DNA from: an uncultured Prevotella sp.
GTDB lineage: Bacteria; Bacteroidota; Bacteroidia; Bacteroidales; Bacteroidaceae
DNA: 29,226 nucleotides
Direction of reading: 5' to 3'
NCBI GenBank assembly: GCA_902495455.1
Contig: CABUXJ010000029.1
Span: 1 to 29,226, forward strand
Numbering within the stretch: position 1 is the first letter of the stretch; every line of letters begins with the position of its first letter. Below are positions 1 through 7,194 of the stretch, piece by piece. The notes under the pieces are model-generated. The model was given only the letters and a program-made list of their open reading frames with translations. It did no database searches and was not told the DNA's origin. Position numbers and translations under genes: made by a program.

Positions 1-90
1 CACCATCTTTGCCGTCAGCGCCGTCCTTGCCGTCAGCACCGTTGACACCATCTTTGCCGTCAGCGCCATCCTTGCCGTCTTTACCAAGTG
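1..90 (-). repeat. Collagen-like coding repeat, 45-nt period
   Basis: Positions 1-35 and 46-80 are nearly identical (one difference, at position 23 versus 68), giving a 45-nt (15-residue) unit. Each unit contains shorter 9-nt Gly-X-Asp sub-repeats. On the minus strand this encodes the GKDGADGKDG repeats of the truncated lipoprotein. The array continues off the left edge, so copy number is unknown. Confidence 0.85.
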
Positions 91-436
91 CATAGTAGTC
101 GGTCTTGACGCCATCCATATACCAAAAGCCATCTTCACCGATTTTCCAAATAACGGCATCAGCACCATCAGCGCCATTAGCACCGTTCGTAAGGGAATAT
201 TCGTGGCCATTGCTGAGTATAACCTTAATTCCGTTACCGTCTTTCACGACATCGGTAATAACGCTACCACTCGTGATAAGGCTGTTGATTTGTGCAATAG
301 CCTTGGAGTTGGCATCAATCTGTTCCTGAAGGCTACTGATGTCGTCATCGTAGTCATCAGAACAAGAAACAAACACGCCGGCCGAAGTCACCATAAGTGC
401 TCCAAACAGCATTGCTCCAATAAATCTTCTTTTCAT
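1..436 (-). CDS. Lipoprotein with collagen-like repeats (DUF4988 / PL29 N-terminal type), 5' part only
   Basis: The ATG at 434-436 opens a frame that runs off the left edge, so about 145 N-terminal residues are visible. It begins MKRRFIGAMLFGALMVTSAG and continues to a cysteine in VFVSC, a lipoprotein signal. An acidic stretch (DDYDDD) follows, then a short predicted coiled coil (ISSLQEQIDANSKAIAQINSL), a small beta region ending in the motif WKIGEDGFWYMDGVKTDYYA, and finally Gly-Xaa-Asp collagen-like repeats (GKDGADGKDG, NGADGKDG). This order, lipid anchor then helix then collagen-like stretch, is typical of Bacteroidota surface lipoproteins annotated as DUF4988 or PL29 N-terminal domain proteins. 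The C-terminal effector or ligand-binding part lies outside the window, so no function can be given. Surface location is inferred. Confidence 0.8.
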   Translation of the reverse strand, partial: MKRRFIGAMLFGALMVTSAGVFVSCSDDYDDDISSLQEQIDANSKAIAQINSLITSGSVITDVVKDGNGIKVILSNGHEYSLTNGANGADGADAVIWKIGEDGFWYMDGVKTDYYALGKDGKDGADGKDGVNGADGKDGADGKDG

Positions 437-768
437 CTGTAAAAATTTAATTAATAATTAAAAATATATATATCTTATTGTTTTTTTCGTCACAAACGCC
501 TGTATCTCCTGCTAAGAGAAACATTTTCTCAATGTCCTTGCCGGATAGATGCCCATGCTATTCAGGCAAATAGCATTGTTCTAAGAATGTTTTTGGGGCG
601 TCTGGAAATGTATTTCCGAATGACGTTTATGACTGTTATTAGGCCGTTTGACCCCATTCTTCGCATGTCCGGGTGTTTTTGTTGTTCGTATTTTTCTGCG
701 TTAAATAAAAAATCATTATATTTGCAAACAAAAGTTATAATCAACCATATCATTAACAAATAGCAACT
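437..768. other. Divergent intergenic region, AT-rich
   Basis: This spacer separates the minus-strand lipoprotein from the plus-strand barrel protein. It holds a promoter for the barrel gene near its right end and an 8-bp perfect inverted repeat (555-562 / 569-576, loop 6). No clear TAnnTTTG box for the lipoprotein was found. The 65-codon minus-strand frame at 562-759 overlaps the plus-strand promoter, has no recognisable protein features and is not called. Confidence 0.6.
717..724 (+). promoter_or_regulatory. Bacteroidota -7 box for the barrel protein gene
   Basis: TATATTTG matches the TAnnTTTG consensus and sits 44 nt before the ATG at 769. A good TTTG -33 partner at the expected 19-20 nt distance is not obvious, so the assignment rests on the -7 box and its position. 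Confidence 0.6.
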
Positions 769-1608
769 ATGAGAAAGTTATTATTGTCATGTGGACTGCT
801 GCTGCTCGGCCTCACGAGTGTTAGTGCACAGACAAATGAAGATTTTTACGGAGTAGGAAAGCGTATCGGCGTAGGTGTCGGCGTGGGAACAGAAGGTATC
901 GGCATCGACGCTGCGGTCAGTCTGACGAAGTGGTGTTCGGCACGTGTGGGACTCAACATCATGCCGAAAGTCTTGAAGATAACGCAGGATTTTGATGGAA
1001 GTGATGTTGGAGAGTTGTATGCTCCGGGATATGATACGAATGGTCATATAATTCCTAATAAGAGGTATGCGTTGGAGAATGATATAGAAGCAGAAGCTTC
1101 TTTCAGCCGCACATATGTTGACGTGAAGTTTGACCTCTATCCTTTCCCCAGTCACAGTTCATTCTTCGTCTGTGCAGGTTTCTCTTTCGGCGGCAACAAG
1201 CTGATCAAGATCAAGGGACACAGTGATGATATTCAAGGATACGTTGCCGAGATGAACAGTGCCCGTGGTGATTATTATAACAGTCTTAGTGACGCTGAAA
1301 AGTTTGGTATCAACATCGACGAATACCGCATCCCGGTCAATGAGAATGGTGATGTCACCGGCGGCATGAAGGTCAGCGGTTTCCGTCCTTACCTCGGTCT
1401 CGGCTTCGGTCGTCTGATTCCGAAGAACCGTCTTGGTTTCCGCTTTGAGCTTGGCGCACAGTTCCAGGGCAAGCCGAAAATCTATGCCGACGGCGTAGAT
1501 TTGGACAAGACGCTTGATGAAGAGGTTAAGAACGACATTTCCGACATCATGGATTACCTCACGGTCTATCCCGTCATCAAGTTCAGCTTGCGCGGACGTA
1601 TCCTCTAA
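769..1608 (+). CDS. Outer-membrane beta-barrel protein, unnamed
   Basis: This 279-residue protein has a clean Sec signal (MRKLLLSCGLLLLGLTSVSA, predicted cleavage before Q21). The mature chain shows alternating, aromatic-rich beta strands: GIGIDAAVSLTKWCSARVGLNI, YVDVKFDLYPFP, SSFFVCAGFSFGGN, FRPYLGLGFGRLIPKNRLGFRFELGAQF, and a terminal VYPVIKFSLRGRIL. This is the pattern of a small outer-membrane barrel. A long polar insertion around residues 145-195 probably forms extracellular loops. It is a single-gene unit with its own promoter and a strong terminator after the stop. The ligand or role cannot be deduced; it belongs to the broad set of uncharacterised Bacteroidales barrel proteins. The ATG is preceded by an A-rich leader and no Shine-Dalgarno. 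Confidence 0.8.
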   Translation: MRKLLLSCGLLLLGLTSVSAQTNEDFYGVGKRIGVGVGVGTEGIGIDAAVSLTKWCSARVGLNIMPKVLKITQDFDGSDVGELYAPGYDTNGHIIPNKRYALENDIEAEASFSRTYVDVKFDLYPFPSHSSFFVCAGFSFGGNKLIKIKGHSDDIQGYVAEMNSARGDYYNSLSDAEKFGINIDEYRIPVNENGDVTGGMKVSGFRPYLGLGFGRLIPKNRLGFRFELGAQFQGKPKIYADGVDLDKTLDEEVKNDISDIMDYLTVYPVIKFSLRGRIL

Positions 1609-1653
1609 AGCGATATAGATTTAAATTTTCTTTAAGACAGATATGCACATTAT

Positions 1654-1697
1654 GGGCGGAGAAATGGCAGCGTTGCCGTTTCTCCGCCCTTTTTTTG
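1654..1697 (+). terminator. Rho-independent terminator of the barrel gene
   Basis: An 11-bp perfect stem (GGGCGGAGAAA at 1654-1664 with TTTCTCCGCCC at 1679-1689), extended inwards by TGGCA/TGCC pairing, is followed directly by a run of T residues (1690-1696). It lies 46 nt after the stop codon. Confidence 0.9.
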
Positions 1698-1795
1698 GTT
1701 CTTTCGTAATTTGGAAATACAGTTTATCAACTGATAAATCACGGGATGTCCCTACCGAAGGAGGAGGTTCACCCCAAAGATCGGAAGGCTGAGAT

Positions 1796-2710
1796 TTACT
1801 CCCCGCAGTGGCAGTCATGCTCATGACAGTTGGTTCCGACCGCCTCCGTTTCCAACGTGGCGTGGCTGATGCCCGCTTCGCGGAGGCGCGTTCTGACATC
1901 ATTTTTCACCCCTTCCATTGCGCTGATATTGTCCACCACAAGGTGGGCCGTCAGCGCATTTTGAGTCGTGCTGATAGCCCAAATGTGCACGTGGTGTACG
2001 TCCTTGACTCCGGGCGTGGAGGCCATGATGTCGACCACGTGGTCGGGGTCTATCGATTCGGGTGTGCCGTCGAGCGACAGTTTCAGACTCTCGGAGAGCA
2101 GACTCCATGTCGACACGATGATTACGCCGGCGATGATGAGCGAGACGATGGGGTCAATGACGTTCCATCCCGTCAGCGTGATGGCCACACCGGAGACGAC
2201 CACTCCGACGCTGACCAGCGTGTCAGCAACCATGTGGAGGAACGCTCCGCGCACGTTGATGTCGTTCTTCTGGCCGCGCATGAGCAGCACCACGGTCAGA
2301 CCGTTGATGACGATGCCGGCCAGTGCGGTCCACGAGACGGCCGCACCGTCCACTTCGACGGGTTCGGCAAACTTGTGGATGCTCTCGATGATGATGGCTC
2401 CCACGGCGACGAGGAGGATGATGGCGTTGAGCAGGGAGATGAGCACCGTGCTCTTCTTCAGACCGTAGGAGTAGCGTTTGGTGCTGTGTATGCGTAGAAG
2501 ATAGAACGAGACGAGCACGAGCACGAGCGAGAAGACGTCGCTCAGATTGTGGCCTGCGTCCGACAGCAGTGACAGCGAGTTGTGGAGGAAGCCCATGACG
2601 GCCTCGATGCCGACGAAAATGAGGTTGAGCAGGATGGCGAAGATGAAGATGCCGTTGAGTGACTTCATCTCCCCCGCTGGAGCGTGATGATGGTGATGAT
2701 GATGTTCCAT
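1796..2710 (-). CDS. CDF-family (CzcD/ZitB type) divalent cation exporter
   Basis: A 304-residue cation diffusion facilitator, which exports Zn2+ or similar divalent metals from the cytoplasm in exchange for protons. Six membrane segments span about residues 15-195. The two canonical metal-site motifs are present: HNLSD in LLSDAGHNLSD (TM2) and HMVAD (TM5), both HxxxD, typical of zinc-preferring members. The C-terminal cytoplasmic domain carries VHHVHIWAI and ends in a His/Cys-rich tail (NCHEHDCHCGE). The N terminus has seven consecutive histidines after ME, probably a metal-buffering tail. The ATG at 2710 is chosen over an upstream ATG at 2821 because a promoter box lies at 2808-2815, inside the longer reading frame, and family similarity begins here. 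No metal-responsive regulator is adjacent. Metal specificity is inferred. Confidence 0.93.
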   Translation of the reverse strand: MEHHHHHHHAPAGEMKSLNGIFIFAILLNLIFVGIEAVMGFLHNSLSLLSDAGHNLSDVFSLVLVLVSFYLLRIHSTKRYSYGLKKSTVLISLLNAIILLVAVGAIIIESIHKFAEPVEVDGAAVSWTALAGIVINGLTVVLLMRGQKNDINVRGAFLHMVADTLVSVGVVVSGVAITLTGWNVIDPIVSLIIAGVIIVSTWSLLSESLKLSLDGTPESIDPDHVVDIMASTPGVKDVHHVHIWAISTTQNALTAHLVVDNISAMEGVKNDVRTRLREAGISHATLETEAVGTNCHEHDCHCGE

Positions 2711-2807
2711 ATCTTTCGTTTTTTTATTGATTGTTCTGCCTGACCGGACGTCGCCATACGCGATGCCGTGTTCCGCGCACGCGGCTCTTTGGCGGCTAAT
2801 TCGAATA

Positions 2808-2815
2808 CAAAGATA
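2808..2815 (-). promoter_or_regulatory. Bacteroidota -7 box for the CDF gene
   Basis: Read on the minus strand this is TATCTTTG (TAnnTTTG), about 97 nt upstream of the chosen ATG. The -33 partner is not at the ideal spacing. The box supports the internal start at 2710. Confidence 0.6.
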
Positions 2816-3060
2816 TGTCAAAAGGCTTGCAACTTGGTTGCAAATGCCGTTTTTTTGAGAATAATTAAGCTCACACTCGCGCGCCGAATTGTTAAAATTC
2901 CGAATTATTCTGACAAAAGCCTCTCCATTTTTGAAGAATTTGAAAATGAAAAGTTCGCGGCCGCAAATTCTTCAAATTTTCGCGTGCAAGTCTAATCGTC
3001 TGAGCTGTTGTGTGTTATGATGGTTTTTGGAAAAATGTGCAATGATTTCACGGATTTTTC

Positions 3061-3179
3061 CGAGCCGTAAGGGCCTTACGGCTTTGCAGCGGGGCCCCCG
3101 TTGCATCACGGCGGCGGCCCCGTTGCGAGACAACGGGCACGCCGCCAGAGACCAACGGGGCCCTTACGGTTTGGCCGCG
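3061..3179 (+). repeat. GC-rich palindromic intergenic repeat, copy A
   Basis: The block starts CGAGCCGTAAGG and ends CCCTTACGG. The outer arms CCGTAAGGGCC and GGCCCTTACGG are exact reverse complements. Inside are further stems: GCCGTAAGG/CCTTACGGC (1-nt loop) and CCCGTTG/CAACGGG (5-nt loop) enclosed by GGCGGC/GCCGCC. The first 43 nt from 3065 match the reverse complement of the block ending at 12762 at about 36 of 43 positions. The two are therefore copies of one element in opposite orientation. Confidence 0.75.
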
Positions 3180-3440
3180 GGAACTTTTTTGTACGGAAAT
3201 GGCATGCAAATGTCGAAATCGGGGCGCTCCGGTCGAAATTTCGGAGGATTCTCAAGTGTTAAATTCCGTGATATTATTTGGACATGTTGTCCCGCTCTAT
3301 TGTCCACGCGGCATGCCGCAAGGCCTCTGCGGAGCTTCCGCGGCCGACCTTATTTAACATTATGTAAGACTTCATGCAGTGTCAGTTATGATGAAAGCGA
3401 TGTTTTGCGGATTGTTTTGCAGGCTTTTTCGGCGGACACG

Positions 3441-3469
3441 AAAAAAGCGGCAAGATTTTTTGCCGCTTT
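3441..3469 (-). terminator. Terminator of the propeller gene
   Basis: Perfect 10-bp stem (AAAGCGGCAA at 3444-3453 with TTGCCGCTTT at 3460-3469, loop 6). On the minus strand it is followed by six T residues. It lies about 120 nt after the stop of the 3590-6742 gene. Confidence 0.8.
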
Positions 3470-3589
3470 GTGAGTGATTGTCAGTAGTTTACGGCAATCG
3501 TCCGTAAACACCGAAAGTCGTGTGTCGTGTGAGTCTTGTGCCGGTGTGTGAGCGTTTTGTCCATCGGCCGGCCCTGTCTTACGTTCGTG

Positions 3590-6500
3590 TCAGACGAGGG
3601 CGAGGATATAGGGGACCATGCTGTCCGGGTGGGCTTTGGCGTAGGCTGCGAGCTGCTCGCGTGCCGGCCTGATCTTGTTCGTCTTCAGGCGGCTTATGAC
3701 GGGCGCCATGTTGCCGAACATGCCGAGCATGCCGGCGAGGAAATCGCGCTCCGTCGACGGGCGGGCGATGAGCAGAGCCATGATGCGTGCCGACTGTTTG
3801 GTCAGATCGGTCATCCGCAGCATGTTCGTGAGCACGTCGGGGTCAGTCTCGGTGATGAGGGCGTATAACTCTTTCGTCAGCACTTCGATGCGTTCGGCGA
3901 TGGGTTGCGTGCGGTCGACAATCTCTATCTCGAGCGACGAAGGCTCAGTTGTCGACGGGGCGCAGTTGGCGTATTCGGCGATGACGGCCATGTGCATGCG
4001 GCAGTATTCGTCCATCGTCTCGGCCAGCTGACGGCGCGTCAGTATCTGGCATATGCGGTTGTTGGCGTGACGCAATCTGCGCAGGATCTCGATGCGTTCG
4101 CGGCGTCTGATGGCCGAACGGAACTCGTGAAGCCGGACCACGAGAGCCGCCGCGACGTCGTCATAGAATTCTGGTGTGATGTCGGTGATGAGTTCCGTGC
4201 GTGTGCGGACGAACGTGTCGATGAGGTCGACGGCTTCGTCCGTGAAGACAAAGCGGTAGCGCATGTCCAGTTGGCGTATGTCCGTCTCCAGACTGTCGAG
4301 CGGCGTGTTGAGCAGCGCTTCGGCCACACGCTCCGTCTCTGCTGCCAGTCCGGCGTTGACGCCGTCTACCTCCTGAGTGCCGGCCATGTCCCGGCGGCAG
4401 TTGTTGACGACATCGGTGGCTGTGGCCATGCGTGCCAGCCAGTCGGCGTTGCGGCTGACCTGCTCTATGATGCGCTCGGTGTCGCCCACGGCTTGTGCCG
4501 TGTGAGACTCTTCGAGCAGCCGGGCGCGGTCGTAGGCGTCGTATCTCTCGATTTCCTCCGTTTGGCTGTGGAGGTGCTTGGACAGTGCGAGAGCCATGTC
4601 GCGGTTTTTGAGCATGATGCTCTTTGACAGTCCTGCGATGCGCTGTGCGGCGTCGCGGCTTTTGACATTCAGCGTTTCTGTCTTGTCCCGCAGTCTCTTG
4701 ACGGAAGCGGCGTCTTCGTCGCGGCCTGTTGCGGCGGCAATGGACGCAAGGCTGTCCAAGCGGTTCCGCAGGTCGCTGATGTGTATCCCGATCATTCTGC
4801 GGCGGCTGTCGTCGCGCTTTTTCACGGCAATGGCGGTCACGCCAGTCAGCAGGATGATGAAGATGAGGCTCACGCCGAGCATGCGGATGTTGGGCGCGTC
4901 GGGACAGAACTCTATCCAACGGGCGTCACTGACGTTGCCGGCCGCTATGGTCAGCACGCCGATGTCGGAACCGAGATAGATGCGGTCACCGTGGACGAAT
5001 GAGGCTTGTGGATTGAAGTGGATGTCGCCGTAATATTCACCAAGCAGTTCGGCATGGCCGTCATGTACGGCATATTCGCACAATCCCGTCTCAGGAAGTG
5101 TGTAGAACAGGCTGTCGTTGACATAAAGGAGCTTGTTGAAGCCTTTGACTTCGATGGTGTCGCGGCTCTCGGGCAGGATAAGGCCGTGGTTGGTCAGCAT
5201 CATCAGCATGGGGATATGTTCGCCGGTGACGGCGATGTCTCGTATGAACGGAATGTTGTCGGTATGATCCATCGAAGAGAAGTTTTTGCCGCTGCCGCAG
5301 AAGACGCCGTCGTTGAGTGTCGACAGATAGACCGGGGCATGGGCGGAGGGCAAGTGGAACGCCGTGATATACTTTCCGCTGAGTGCCTGAACGGTGTCCG
5401 TACGCCCGTCGTCAGCGATGGAGATCAGCTCGTCCTGTATGCCGAGATAGACCCGATGGCCGCCATCGGTGCGACAGATACATGCGGATGTGATTTTTGT
5501 CGGAGCCTGAAAGACGGTCTCGGTGGTGCTGAACAGTCCGTTGCGGAGGTAGCTGTCGTGGACGTCGAGGCCCAGGAGGCGGTCGCCGTTGCTGACGCAG
5601 TAGAGCCGGCCGTCGCATGCCATGATGCGGTTGATGGTCTCTGTCTCCGGCAAATCATAGATTTTGTCGGCCGTGTCGTCTCCATTTTGCTTACAGAAGA
5701 GTTCGTTGGATGAGTTGAGGAAGTACATGCGGTCGCCGTCGGCGCATGAGGCGACAATTTCGCCGTTGACGTTGAAGACGCCGATGTGGTGCGGAATGTG
5801 CCAAAGGGCGTTTTCCGTGACGAGCAGACTGTGGCCGTCCCGTCTGCCGGTGCAGAGGATGTTGCAGCTGAAGAGTGGCACCTTGTGGCGCAACGGGACG
5901 GAGACGAAGTCCCGCAGGTCCTCGCTCAGCACGATGTGGCTGCTCTCGATGAAGTAGTGGGTGCCGCCAATCTTGCGATGATGGCGGGCGGGAAACGTGA
6001 GCGGAATCTCCCGCAGTGACGGGGTGGCGATGCTGTCGATGAACAACCGGCCGTCGGTCAGGGCGTAGATGAGCCCGTCGGAGCTGTTGACGCAGTGGAT
6101 GGGTGTCCCGCGGTGGAGGACATCGACCTTACGTGAGTGCGGGTTGTAGCGGATGAGTCCGTCCTGTGAGCCGGCAAGGAGGTTGCCGTTGTAGAGACAC
6201 ATACAGCTGACCGTCATCGGTTGGCCGCGCAGTGCTGTCGCGCTGTTGGTGCCGGGGTAGAGCAAGGCCAGACGTGTCCCGTCGCGTCTCATTCCGTAGA
6301 GGCCCTGACTGGTGGCCGCATAAATCATGTCGCCGTCGGTAAGAATGTCATAAACGGAGTATTGGTCACCCTTGGCTGATATCGGATAGCATGCCATCAA
6401 GACCGGCCTGCCGTCCTTGACGCACCACTTCTGTAGTCCGGAGTTGCGTATTCCGAGCCAGAATATCTGTTGGCCGTCTGCCGTCCGGTCCGGGACAACC

Positions 6501-6742
6501 TTATATATACGGTCAGTCCCGATGTTGTAAGTTCTGCGCTCGTTGGCGCTGATGTACCAGATGTCGCCGGTCTCGCTGCCAATCCAGCATGCCGAATCGC
6601 CGTCGGGAGAGACAGAAGAGAGCTTCTCGTTGAAGTAAATCTCTTTTTCTCCAAGTGTCTTAGGTTTGCTTTGTTCGTTGCATCCCGTTATAATGACGGT
6701 CAGAATGGCTGCCAGTGTGATGCGTAAGTGATGTTTGTTCAT
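3590..6742 (-). CDS. Membrane sensor-like protein: periplasmic propeller, one TM, long cytoplasmic helical region
   Basis: A 1050-residue protein. Residues 1-21 form a lipoprotein-like signal (LTVIITGC, Cys21). Residues about 40-610 contain repeated blade-like strands (ACWIGSETGDIWYI, LLAGSQDGLIRYNP, YLGSDIGVLTI) like the two-component-regulator propeller domains of Bacteroidota sensors. A membrane segment at about 617-638 (MLGVSLIFIILLTGVTAIAV) is followed by KKRDDSRRR, so the rest is cytoplasmic. That part (about 640-1050) is almost all helical with coiled-coil stretches. It has no DHp, HATPase or receiver motifs, and no Y_Y_Y domain was recognised. The last 70 residues (LTKQSARIMALLIA...SRLKTNKIR) weakly resemble the C-terminal LuxR-like HTH of Bacteroidota one-component propeller regulators, but the similarity is poor. 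The ATG at 6742 is chosen because the signal peptide starts there and a promoter box lies just upstream. It is probably a membrane-bound signalling protein; target unknown. Confidence 0.75.
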   Translation of the reverse strand: MNKHHLRITLAAILTVIITGCNEQSKPKTLGEKEIYFNEKLSSVSPDGDSACWIGSETGDIWYISANERRTYNIGTDRIYKVVPDRTADGQQIFWLGIRNSGLQKWCVKDGRPVLMACYPISAKGDQYSVYDILTDGDMIYAATSQGLYGMRRDGTRLALLYPGTNSATALRGQPMTVSCMCLYNGNLLAGSQDGLIRYNPHSRKVDVLHRGTPIHCVNSSDGLIYALTDGRLFIDSIATPSLREIPLTFPARHHRKIGGTHYFIESSHIVLSEDLRDFVSVPLRHKVPLFSCNILCTGRRDGHSLLVTENALWHIPHHIGVFNVNGEIVASCADGDRMYFLNSSNELFCKQNGDDTADKIYDLPETETINRIMACDGRLYCVSNGDRLLGLDVHDSYLRNGLFSTTETVFQAPTKITSACICRTDGGHRVYLGIQDELISIADDGRTDTVQALSGKYITAFHLPSAHAPVYLSTLNDGVFCGSGKNFSSMDHTDNIPFIRDIAVTGEHIPMLMMLTNHGLILPESRDTIEVKGFNKLLYVNDSLFYTLPETGLCEYAVHDGHAELLGEYYGDIHFNPQASFVHGDRIYLGSDIGVLTIAAGNVSDARWIEFCPDAPNIRMLGVSLIFIILLTGVTAIAVKKRDDSRRRMIGIHISDLRNRLDSLASIAAATGRDEDAASVKRLRDKTETLNVKSRDAAQRIAGLSKSIMLKNRDMALALSKHLHSQTEEIERYDAYDRARLLEESHTAQAVGDTERIIEQVSRNADWLARMATATDVVNNCRRDMAGTQEVDGVNAGLAAETERVAEALLNTPLDSLETDIRQLDMRYRFVFTDEAVDLIDTFVRTRTELITDITPEFYDDVAAALVVRLHEFRSAIRRRERIEILRRLRHANNRICQILTRRQLAETMDEYCRMHMAVIAEYANCAPSTTEPSSLEIEIVDRTQPIAERIEVLTKELYALITETDPDVLTNMLRMTDLTKQSARIMALLIARPSTERDFLAGMLGMFGNMAPVISRLKTNKIRPAREQLAAYAKAHPDSMVPYILALV

Positions 6743-6778
6743 GGCCTTTTCGTGTTGTAGACATGTTAAATGCTGTTG

Positions 6779-6786
6779 CAAAGATA
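6779..6786 (-). promoter_or_regulatory. Bacteroidota -7 box for the propeller gene
   Basis: TATCTTTG on the minus strand, 36 nt upstream of the ATG at 6742. No good TTTG at 19-20 nt was found (only TTTTC, at shorter spacing). Confidence 0.6.
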
Positions 6787-6828
6787 CACTTTTTCTTCTG
6801 AAAAGGCCGTTTTTACACGTCGCTTTTT

Positions 6829-6957
6829 AACAAAAAGTGCTACCGTGGTGTTTGCGGTAGCACTTTGTCATCAATATATGTAATTTGTTATCATTTCCCG
6901 ATGCACGTTCCAGTGCAAGACGTTAGCGTTTCTTTTGCGTCGATGTTACGCTTCTGT
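6829..6957 (-). ncRNA. Candidate small RNA (promoter plus terminator, no ORF)
   Basis: A minus-strand promoter at 6961-6991 should start transcription near 6957, and a strong hairpin with a T tail ends at 6829. The predicted transcript is about 125-130 nt. Inside, GCAC/GTGC and AGCGT/ACGCT can pair. The only ATG-started frame is seven codons (MITNYIY), so a protein is unlikely. It is upstream of, and separate from, the promoter of the propeller gene. It could instead be a second, attenuated leader of that gene. No known RNA family was recognised. Confidence 0.45.
6834..6866 (-). terminator. Strong hairpin terminator
   Basis: Perfect 12-bp stem (6834-6845 with 6855-6866, loop 9). On the minus strand it is followed by TTTTTG. 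It would end the candidate small RNA, and also any read-through from the two-component operon upstream. Confidence 0.8.
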
Positions 6958-6960
6958 CTG

Positions 6961-6991
6961 CAAATTTAGGGAAAAAGAATTAATGCCGCAA
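6961..6991 (-). promoter_or_regulatory. Orphan minus-strand promoter
   Basis: On the minus strand: TTG (6989-6991), 20 nt, then TAAATTTG (6961-6968). This agrees with the Bacteroidota consensus in both sequence and spacing. It is not directly upstream of any ORF and drives toward the hairpin at 6834-6866. Confidence 0.6.
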
Positions 6992-7095
6992 GAGTCCTTT
7001 TTGCGTATCAATGACGTTCGGTCAGCCCGTCGGCATATTTGGTTCAAAAAAGTGAATGTACGGCCGAAAAAATATAGCGGCGGCCATCCGGTACT

Positions 7096-7161
7096 GTCGT
7101 CAGCCTCTCGAAATCCTGCCGTCGGCTTCTCGAAATCCTGTCGTCAACCTCCTGAAATCCC
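7096..7161. repeat. Three tandem 22-nt imperfect repeats
   Basis: Units at 7096-7117, 7118-7139 and 7140-7161 share the pattern GYCGTCRRCYTCYYGAAATCC with a few changes each, and a fourth partial unit (GCCGTC...) begins at 7162. They lie about 35 nt beyond the stop of the LytTR regulator gene, in its 3' untranslated region. There are no unique spacers, so it is not a CRISPR array. Confidence 0.8.
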
Positions 7162-7194
7162 GCCGTCTGTCTTCCGTCGTCCTTTCGGATGGCG

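Larger units (their letters stand above)
2816..3589. other. Long spacer without a convincing gene
   Basis: About 770 nt between the CDF promoter and the stop of the propeller gene. It contains the palindromic repeat at 3061-3179, a small GC-rich inverted patch near 3308-3350, and the terminator of the propeller gene at 3441-3469. A 148-codon frame at 3027-3473 runs through the palindrome and the terminator and has no protein-like features, so it is not called. Confidence 0.6.
6743..7194. other. Spacer between the two-component operon and the propeller gene
   Basis: It contains the propeller gene's promoter box (6779-6786), a strong hairpin (6834-6866), a complete minus-strand promoter (6961-6991) and a 22-nt tandem repeat (7096-7161). 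The 106-codon plus-strand frame at 6935-7255 runs through the tandem repeat and into the antisense of the regulator gene, and is rejected. Confidence 0.6.

Noticed and set aside
562..759. 65-codon minus-strand ORF between the first two genes
   Set aside because: It overlaps the plus-strand promoter and shows no signal, domain or initiation context.
2690..2710. Seven consecutive histidines at the CDF N terminus as an artificial tag
   Set aside because: Codons are mixed CAT/CAC, the context is a native cation exporter, and His-rich tails are common in zinc CDF proteins.
3027..3473. 148-codon plus-strand ORF in a gene-poor spacer
   Set aside because: It runs through the palindromic repeat and the terminator hairpin, is rich in Arg/Ala from GC-rich palindromes, and has no domain, signal or membrane segment.
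7096..7161. Possible CRISPR array
   Set aside because: The 22-nt units are directly adjacent with no unique spacers and no cas genes are present.
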